From NCBI GenBank assembly GCA_005882895.1, contig VBBD01000007.1:1-62479 (forward strand): a DNA stretch of 62,479 bases, given 5' to 3'. Shown here in pieces: positions 56,115 to 62,479 of the stretch (the first letter of the stretch is position 1; the number at the start of each line of letters is the position of its first letter). A program made the translations under genes and the position numbers. Under the pieces are notes generated by a model. The model searched no databases and was not told where the DNA came from. It saw only the letters and a program-made list of their open reading frames with translations. The stretch comes from Candidatus Bathyarchaeota archaeon (GTDB lineage Archaea; Thermoproteota; Bathyarchaeia; 40CM-2-53-6).

Positions 56115-57296
56115 CTAGCGATAGTGTCTCCTGACCAGTATTACCGCGGTGACAGTCAAGGTTAGTCCGACGGCGAGTCCTATGAGGAGCGGCGAGGATG
56201 AGGAGAGGTTGCTGAGCAGGCACTGGAGGCAGAACCCGCTTGGAGCGGATGGTGGAGTGACGATAGCTGTTAAGAATTCTGACATTGTGGTTGAACCGCA
56301 GTCGTTTCCTGAGACTAGGCAACTTAGCGACCAGTTGGATTCGATCGTGGCAAGCCAGTTCAGATGGGTAAACTTGGTCGACGAAGAGTAGTGGAGTTTT
56401 GCTCCGGGACCGGCGACTACGAAGTAGACTGGAGTTGTTCCATATGTGCCCGTAGTGGGCTCGTCCAATGTAATCATAACGGTTGCAGACAGGTCGGTCT
56501 CAAATGTTTTCGTAGTAAGTATCGCCGGGACAACAACTGATAGCCAGCTGTCCGCCTGTTGCATGTTACAGTCGTGGCTATCATCGATTACGTTGGGGGT
56601 TACCCATGAGAAGTGAGGAGCAGTACCATTAAGGTCACTCACCAAGCTGCTGATGACAGAGGTCGTTACAGATGTTCCGCACGAGGTTGCGCCTCCGCTG
56701 AGTCCTGAGGGGACTACTAACGAACATCTTGTTGAGTTGTTCACGATGTTACCGAAGTAGACAAACGGATTATGATGCGCGACATAGTCTGTTCCGCCAT
56801 CAGAACCGCCATTACCGTTGCAGATGTCAGCGGCGGGCATTCCTTCCATGTAGCCTTTCCAAGATACTCCGGCTTTGGAAAATCTGTCAATTACATTACA
56901 AGGGCTTGAACAGGTCCAAGGAGCGGTAACACAACCACCGGAGTTTGGGGGTGGGTCAGATGTACATCCCCAGGTCTGCGCCGAGACTAAGCCGAGATAA
57001 TTGGGTAAGCTTGGATTCCACGTAGAGGAGACCGGGCCCACATAATTGGTACTATTGGCGTACAAATTGCCCAGGGACATCATATAGGGAGCGCAGCCGC
57101 TGCAAGTTACAGATGATAGAGGATGATTCTCTAATATTATGAAAACGATGTGGTTGGAGTAAGAAGGGCTGGGTGATGCGAAGGCCTGGAAGCCCATGGA
57201 ACCTTGGCTGTTGATTGGAGAAATAGTTGTCTGTGCCAGGGTAACCATTCCCAACAGGATGGAACACGTGAAAAAGGTCCGGAGGCTCACTCTCAT
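56115..57296 (-). CDS. Secreted phosphoesterase-family (acid phosphatase/phospholipase C-like) protein, C-terminally anchored
   Basis: HIVFIILENHPLSSVTCSGCAPYMMSLGNLYANSTNYV...NPSLPNYLGLVSA; SWVTPNVIDDSHDCNMQQADSWL; VMITLDEP; C-terminal TM. Confidence 0.83.
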   Translation of the reverse strand: MRVSLRTFFTCSILLGMVTLAQTTISPINSQGSMGFQAFASPSPSYSNHIVFIILENHPLSSVTCSGCAPYMMSLGNLYANSTNYVGPVSSTWNPSLPNYLGLVSAQTWGCTSDPPPNSGGCVTAPWTCSSPCNVIDRFSKAGVSWKGYMEGMPAADICNGNGGSDGGTDYVAHHNPFVYFGNIVNNSTRCSLVVPSGLSGGATSCGTSVTTSVISSLVSDLNGTAPHFSWVTPNVIDDSHDCNMQQADSWLSVVVPAILTTKTFETDLSATVMITLDEPTTGTYGTTPVYFVVAGPGAKLHYSSSTKFTHLNWLATIESNWSLSCLVSGNDCGSTTMSEFLTAIVTPPSAPSGFCLQCLLSNLSSSSPLLIGLAVGLTLTVTAVILVRRHYR

Positions 57297-57424
57297 CTCA
57301 TTTCCTTGGCGATCACGTTCAATATTCAACGCCGCTGTTCCCTCTCCATCCACTCTATGTGTCTTACAACCAGAGTACATGGGAAGGTTGCTGATCCTAG
57401 ACTTGGAATCAGGCTTCGAGCATT

Positions 57425-57457
57425 GAGAGTTTTAACCCATGTCCTGACAAAACTCTC
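57425..57457. promoter_or_regulatory. Inverted repeat GAGAGTTTT-N15-AAAACTCTC
   Basis: Perfect 9-bp arms between divergent genes (start 57296 minus; 57637 plus). Confidence 0.45.
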
Positions 57458-57636
57458 GGTTTCAATCGTTGTAATGACAAAGCGATCCGGCGATATCCTC
57501 CCCTCGTCTCAAGGAGGGCCGACCCCGAAGTGGGATAAATAGGACATGAAGGAAATCATTGGTGAAACCCATCTCCGGAGATTTAGCCAACATGAACGGT
57601 GCAGAATTGCGGTAGGTATACTTACCTAGTGGGTTC

Positions 57637-58710
57637 GTGAAAATCAGGGTCTCGGACGACAAGGTATTAACTCGATTGCGCAGTCGTGAACCTGGAAAAC
57701 CCGTGGCCAATGCTCGACTAGGCGAAGCCCTGATCGATATTCAGACCATAGTGATCATCGGATTGCTGTACTGGCTACTCACCGAAGAACAATCAAACCC
57801 CTTCCTACGCACTTGGCTCTCAGATAACTTTCCGCTGGGATTGTATATCCTATCCCCTCTGGCGGTTGCGGTGATCAGCGGGACCCTATTGGTCGTTACG
57901 GCGTTCCGGATCGGACTTTTCGTAACTGGCAGAAGCATGACTTTTGTGGGTGGTGAAGTTCTTCGCGGGCTATCCGGGCTCGAAATACAGCTCCGAAAAT
58001 TCGTCTCGACCAAGGGAACCACCACCTCAGCGCTAATACTAACGAGCTTTGGCACGGCGTTAGGTCTGTATTCATACTTCATAGCCGGAATCATCCCACT
58101 CACGGCGCTGGGTATCTCATGCATCATTCTAGGTCTTACTGCACTGTCGCTCCCTCGCCACGTCAGGGGCGGTCCGGGTATGAGGGCGATGCTTCAAGGG
58201 GCTACACGAGGTGTGGAAGCGTTGCTCGAACAGGGTACCGTTGGAAGGGCAACGTACCTTCCGCCAGCTGACGGCGATGCAATCTTCGCCTATGTCCCCT
58301 TGACTCCTCAGCCCGAGACCCTTAGCATCGACGAGATGAAGCAAGCTCCCAAGAGTCATGTTGGTAATAACGAGAAGGGACTGCTCGTCCACCCAGTGGG
58401 GTCGGAACTGAATAGAATACCCGAGTTCCAAGAAGCCCTTTCTCTCGAGGAGAGGCTGAGATATGTTCTCGTGGAATCGGCAGATGTCTGCTCCCGAGTA
58501 ATGGTCGAGGAGACTGGGAGCGTCGTAGTGGTGGCGATGGAGAGTGCAGACACGGACCTTCAGGGACAGAAATATCTGGAGTCGCTCGGCAGCCTTCCTT
58601 CGAGCCTGGCGGCCTGTATAATTGCTACATTGCACAATAAGCCTGTAACACTGCTTGACGAGAAGAAGACGGGGAACAGACTTATTGCCCGTTTTCGGTT
58701 GCTTGCATGA
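57637..58710 (+). CDS. Membrane protein with cytoplasmic C-terminal domain, unknown
   Basis: Four hydrophobic segments then a soluble domain; no recognised motif. Confidence 0.65.
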   Translation: MKIRVSDDKVLTRLRSREPGKPVANARLGEALIDIQTIVIIGLLYWLLTEEQSNPFLRTWLSDNFPLGLYILSPLAVAVISGTLLVVTAFRIGLFVTGRSMTFVGGEVLRGLSGLEIQLRKFVSTKGTTTSALILTSFGTALGLYSYFIAGIIPLTALGISCIILGLTALSLPRHVRGGPGMRAMLQGATRGVEALLEQGTVGRATYLPPADGDAIFAYVPLTPQPETLSIDEMKQAPKSHVGNNEKGLLVHPVGSELNRIPEFQEALSLEERLRYVLVESADVCSRVMVEETGSVVVVAMESADTDLQGQKYLESLGSLPSSLAACIIATLHNKPVTLLDEKKTGNRLIARFRLLA

Positions 58711-58731
58711 GCCGAAGGGAGAGGTAGAGGG

Positions 58732-58965
58732 TTGCGTCGAGAAAACTCGTTTCTGATATCGCTTGCAATCCTGCTCGTAACCTCAGTGGTTCTGCTCTCA
58801 ACGTTACGAGTCCAAAACCTCGCCACTTACCTGAACCTCTTTACATTATGCTACTTCGCGGATTCGTTCGTTTTCAGGCCCAAGAGAAGATCAATCGATT
58901 TCGTAGGGCTGGGTCTTCTATACTACAGTGCACTCTTCCTCGCCATCGCCTTCCGGGTGTTATAG
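58732..58965 (+). CDS. Small membrane protein
   Basis: TTG start, about 3 TM segments, 5 nt before next gene start. Confidence 0.55.
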   Translation: MRRENSFLISLAILLVTSVVLLSTLRVQNLATYLNLFTLCYFADSFVFRPKRRSIDFVGLGLLYYSALFLAIAFRVL

Positions 58966-58970
58966 ATCTC

Positions 58971-60761
58971 TTGCGTGGTTTTCTAGCCGCACTGCATTTG
59001 ATCTCATTTGGTGCTTGCTCTTTTGTCATGCTGTTTCAAGCGTACACTCATGACCTGCCCACTTTGGCCTATTATCTGGCGCTTCTCGTCTTTGTTGGGA
59101 CGGTTGCAACCTCGATTGTTCTTGGAAGCGAATTCCTGGCGGTGGCGGGCGTCCTCTCCTTCTTTCTCGTGACCCGGTTGATGTTCTACGTCTCGACTTT
59201 CTTTCTCGCTTTTCCCTTTGGCGATCCCTACGGCCAGTTCGGAGTTCTACGGGTATTTGCCCAATCTTCTCACATCTCGATACTATTTCCCAACACCCCT
59301 CCCTTTGACCAAACAAAGTACTTGGCCCTTATCACGAACTCGTATTCTCAATGGCCGGGATTCCAGATACTGACACTCAGCCTCTCAAGAATCACCGGCC
59401 TACCGCTGCTTGGATCGGCAATGGCCATAACCATGATCCTTGATGTGGGTTGGTTCATGGTATCGTACGCTCTGGTTCGGAAAGTTCTTGCCCGAACGAT
59501 CGTGAACCTTCCAAACGCCGTAGCTCTCAGCTTGGCGATTGTTACGGCGCTGCCGACAACTGAGATGCCATCGTATTTCAAATACGACTTTCCAGCGACG
59601 CTGTTCCTCCTCGTCTCCGTCCTACTCTTGCTGAGGGTATACGACAATCACGACTTCAAGGTGTTGGCTCCGCTAACCATCCTCAGTATGGCGATTACGG
59701 TGACCCATAGCATAACATCCCTCTTCTGGGTGCTGGTGCTGTTACCTTTCGCGCTCTGGACAACGGCGCCACGTCTCTTTACGACTCTCTCTTCGAAGCT
59801 TCCGTTTGTTCTGGGGCGGTCGATTCAATGGCCGAAATTTAGCCGTCAACCTCCGGTGCATGCTCTTTTCGTCTTCGCGCTCATCTCATTCCTCTCATGG
59901 TCGGCCTTTTACGCGGTATACCTAGTCAAGTACGTTAGTGTCTCGGCGGGAAAGATTCTTTCTTCACTTTCACTAGGAACTCTTTCGCGACTCTCGTCCA
60001 ACCAGAGTAATATCGGTATGCTGACTCCCAAATGGCTACTTGACCTCCTGTATGTCAGAGACCGTGTCTTTCTTGGGCTTCTTCTGGCTGGAGTTGCAGC
60101 GTTAGTTATCGTCCCATCCCTGGTCCGGAGGGCTCACGTGAAGATCATGCTTCTCACTCTATCGGTGATTATTGTCGCTACGGAATTCTCCGGTGCGTTG
60201 AACTTTGGAGACCGTGCCCTCCTGCTTTTTGCCCCACTGATCGGATTTCTTACCCTTGCGCCCTTGATCGTCGTAGGCTCTCGGTGGCCCAAGCTCAGCA
60301 AAGTCCTAATCGTCTCTATGATGATCTTGCTTATGTTCAGTGCAGGGGTCGGGTTTTGGGGGTCCTCATTCGCTCCCACCGGCCTCTATGTCCAAGGAGC
60401 CAACCCCTCCTCAATGAGCGGAAGGCCTCTTACGTGGCCAGGGGTTGCTTCGTATCTGTCTTTTTCGGGCCGGCAAGATTGTATATTGACCAACGAGATC
60501 TATATGACTTCAATGAGCGTTCCAGTGGATGAGTGGAATATTTCCGGAATGATTGGAAATGTCCGTCCCGCACCAGGCTGCCTTGTTGTAGTTTACCCCG
60601 GCCTCTATTCAACTGTCAATTCGAACGTGTCATCATTCGGCTTCGGTGAACCCTACATCCCATATCGCGGGTTCTCACCCAACGCGTTTTACAATCATCT
60701 CTACAATAACACGGATAGAATTTTCTCGACAAGAGAAGCCGCAATATACTACTATTCATGA
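58971..60761 (+). CDS. Large multi-TM protein, GT-C glycosyltransferase-like (tentative)
   Basis: 12+ hydrophobic segments; FPFGDPYGQFGVLRVFAQSSHIS...SQWPGFQILTLSLSRITGLPLL; TTG start at 58971. Confidence 0.65.
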   Translation: MRGFLAALHLISFGACSFVMLFQAYTHDLPTLAYYLALLVFVGTVATSIVLGSEFLAVAGVLSFFLVTRLMFYVSTFFLAFPFGDPYGQFGVLRVFAQSSHISILFPNTPPFDQTKYLALITNSYSQWPGFQILTLSLSRITGLPLLGSAMAITMILDVGWFMVSYALVRKVLARTIVNLPNAVALSLAIVTALPTTEMPSYFKYDFPATLFLLVSVLLLLRVYDNHDFKVLAPLTILSMAITVTHSITSLFWVLVLLPFALWTTAPRLFTTLSSKLPFVLGRSIQWPKFSRQPPVHALFVFALISFLSWSAFYAVYLVKYVSVSAGKILSSLSLGTLSRLSSNQSNIGMLTPKWLLDLLYVRDRVFLGLLLAGVAALVIVPSLVRRAHVKIMLLTLSVIIVATEFSGALNFGDRALLLFAPLIGFLTLAPLIVVGSRWPKLSKVLIVSMMILLMFSAGVGFWGSSFAPTGLYVQGANPSSMSGRPLTWPGVASYLSFSGRQDCILTNEIYMTSMSVPVDEWNISGMIGNVRPAPGCLVVVYPGLYSTVNSNVSSFGFGEPYIPYRGFSPNAFYNHLYNNTDRIFSTREAAIYYYS

Positions 60762-60894
60762 CAGAATCCGGTTTACAGCGGTAAGGCTTCAGCGGCCGGG
60801 CGAGTGGGTTCGAAATATTTCGATTCTACAACTATCACGCAATGATTTCTTTTAGGTCGTAAGCGATTTCATCCTAGGAATCACTGAGGAGTTG

Positions 60895-61605
60895 CTATTC
60901 ACTAGTCGTGATGTTCGCAAGACGATAGTAGGAATACTTTCTATGAGCAGTGAGAAACAATAGCCCAATGGTTACGGTGCTAAGCGATAAAACCACCGCG
61001 AGCAACGTGATGCCGAATGGAGTGAAGTTCAGCGCGAGCCCGACTAACGTCGTTATGGCCAGACTCATGACGAAGGAAACTGAAGTTCGAGTTAAGTAAT
61101 CAATGTCCTCTTTCTTGGAGTAGATGAAGCCGAGGAGTGTGTACCCTGGGAGAAATAGGACCAACAGGGCCCCGAATATGTAACGGAGGTAGAGCGCAAG
61201 ACCTGATGATGCAAAGACAAAGCCGATGGAGGCTAGGGTTGCGAATGTCTGTTCCCAGAACCAAATGGAGAGCGGAGAAAGAAGATAGTCTAGAAATCGT
61301 TTGTACGGGACCGGTTCTCGGATCAGAATCTTCCGGTCTGCTTGAAGGCTTGCTATTTTCGCAATGATTTTGTCAGACGTGTAGGCCAGGTCATTGGACA
61401 GTTCTCTCACTAACCTTGCAAGGGGAATGGGTTTCGTCGTCAATTTCTGCAATACGAGAGTTTCGATCTCCTTCCCGGTCTTTGACTCGTTAGCTAGAGT
61501 CTCTTTTCTTCTAAAACCGTTATTGAACTGTGCCCTAGTCTTTTCCGCTGGCGACGAATTCCTATCGATGCCTAGGCTGTTACGTTTAGCCAAATCTGGT
61601 TCCAT
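60895..61605 (-). CDS. DUF1616-like membrane protein, N-terminal half
   Basis: YIFGALLVLFLPGYTLLGFIYSKKEDIDYLTRTSVSFVMSLAITTLVGLALNFTPFGI. Confidence 0.65.
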   Translation of the reverse strand: MEPDLAKRNSLGIDRNSSPAEKTRAQFNNGFRRKETLANESKTGKEIETLVLQKLTTKPIPLARLVRELSNDLAYTSDKIIAKIASLQADRKILIREPVPYKRFLDYLLSPLSIWFWEQTFATLASIGFVFASSGLALYLRYIFGALLVLFLPGYTLLGFIYSKKEDIDYLTRTSVSFVMSLAITTLVGLALNFTPFGITLLAVVLSLSTVTIGLLFLTAHRKYSYYRLANITTSE

Positions 61606-62045
61606 AATCCGGTGTATTCGAAATTGGAAGCGGGAACATTGTAAGACCATAACTCGAATATGATCCTCGTATTATTTCCCACTTGGTTCACGCTAAGGGT
61701 CATCGGGAATGTCCAGGTTTCATTGTCCCTAACAATGTGCCAAAAAGTTGTGAGCACTGGCGCATTAGCGTAGGTTGAATTGCTCACCAAGGTTGACTGG
61801 ATGCCAAGTTTGACGAGCATTTGGTAGTTTTCGATGCTGCCCTCATGGTTTCCTACAAAACCGTAGAGCAGAAACGGCTGGTTCACCCCGACAGTTGTCG
61901 GATAGCCTCTGGTTGTCTGGTCGGGACCTAGGATACCTAGTTCCGAATACCTCTGCTGTTTTACCGGTATTAGGGGTGCCAGAGCGGTTACTACGACGAG
62001 TATAGTTATGGATGCTAGGATTATTGTTGCGGTCTGCCTATTCAT
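61572..62045 (-). CDS. DUF1616-like extracytoplasmic domain, C-terminal half as separate gene
   Basis: One TM; YSELGILGPDQTTRGYPTTVGVNQPFLLYGFVGNHEG...YQMLVKLG...IIFELWSYN. Confidence 0.65.
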   Translation of the reverse strand: MNRQTATIILASITILVVVTALAPLIPVKQQRYSELGILGPDQTTRGYPTTVGVNQPFLLYGFVGNHEGSIENYQMLVKLGIQSTLVSNSTYANAPVLTTFWHIVRDNETWTFPMTLSVNQVGNNTRIIFELWSYNVPASNFEYTGLWNQIWLNVTA

Positions 62046-62475
62046 CGCTCTTTTTCACAACATGGTTTCTATAGACTCGCAACCACAGCCGCCTGTAGAC
62101 ACGGTCTCCCATGAGATAGGCCAGTGCAGCTATACCAAGCGTTGCAGCAACGGTGCCTAGAGATTCGTACAAACGGAGTTGGCGTGCCAGGGAACCGCCA
62201 GATGAGACCGAAGTAGAATTCATAGAAACCATTTGGGCTATGGTAGTTGCGTTAGAGAGATCCGCGGAGGCGGCATTCGGATCTGTCGCATTTTCCGCCA
62301 GGGCCCTTTGAATAAGGGAAACGGCTATGTTCAGCTTTTCGACAAGTGCGGAAACGTCTCCACCTTTCTGTTCCGCGTAATAGACTGAGGAAAAAGCGCT
62401 ATTAACCGAGCTGTTCGCGGTCGCTAATTGTCCTCCGGTAGCTTCGTGCGAACTAATAGGAGTAATCGAAATCAC
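62038..62475 (-). CDS. Hypothetical secreted protein with C-terminal TM; start may lie beyond window
   Basis: Helical region then LGTVAATLGIAALAYLMGDRVYRRLW; called ORF abuts window edge. Confidence 0.5.
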   Translation of the reverse strand: MISITPISSHEATGGQLATANSSVNSAFSSVYYAEQKGGDVSALVEKLNIAVSLIQRALAENATDPNAASADLSNATTIAQMVSMNSTSVSSGGSLARQLRLYESLGTVAATLGIAALAYLMGDRVYRRLWLRVYRNHVVKKSDE

Positions 62476-62479
62476 CAGA

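Noticed and set aside
1-62479. CRISPR arrays, insertion sequences, prophage or classic defence islands
   Set aside because: No regular spaced repeats, transposase, integrase, Cas, restriction or phage structural proteins recognised in the ORF translations.

Overview
This window is archaeal chromosomal DNA, most likely from a Thermoproteota/Nitrososphaeria-like lineage. That placement is inferred from gene content (uL13-uS9-RpoN-uS2, EF-1alpha-uS10, a mevalonate/archaeal-lipid block, GTP-dependent dephospho-CoA kinase) and was not tested. Main blocks: (1) 1-6.1 kb, ribosomal/RNA polymerase genes plus isoprenoid/lipid genes. (2) 6.2-11.5 kb, ferritin-like protein, glutamate dehydrogenase, a GC-rich probably acquired Gfo/Idh oxidoreductase, EF-1alpha and uS10. 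(3) 11.5-24 kb, a metal/copper-protein region with three small membrane-anchored cupredoxins, two secreted Vgb-like beta-propellers, a NikR-like regulator divergent from a metal permease, a ZIP-like transporter, a His-rich membrane protein, an interrupted tRNA and an ABC-2 transporter. (4) 24-41.8 kb, catabolism: a homogentisate pathway (HPPD, FAH-family hydrolase, HGD), Fe-ADH, proline dehydrogenase, a haloalkane-dehalogenase-like hydrolase, a LarA-like protein, a class III extradiol dioxygenase and a phosphorylating GAPDH of the bacterial class. (5) 42-54.6 kb, a surface-glycan cluster with WbpE/WbpB/WbpD-like sugar genes, glycosyltransferases, two dTMP-kinase-like proteins, a nucleotidyltransferase and an alkaline-phosphatase-superfamily protein. 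(6) 54.8-62.5 kb, two anchored phosphatases, a GT-C-like membrane protein and a split DUF1616-like protein. The strongest new-looking signal is a ~17-bp motif (GTTCGYANNTTGAGCCA) in the same orientation upstream of the ZIP-like gene and two of the three cupredoxins, suggesting an undescribed metal-linked regulon. A 28-bp inverted repeat between the NikR-like regulator and the metal permease may be a second operator.
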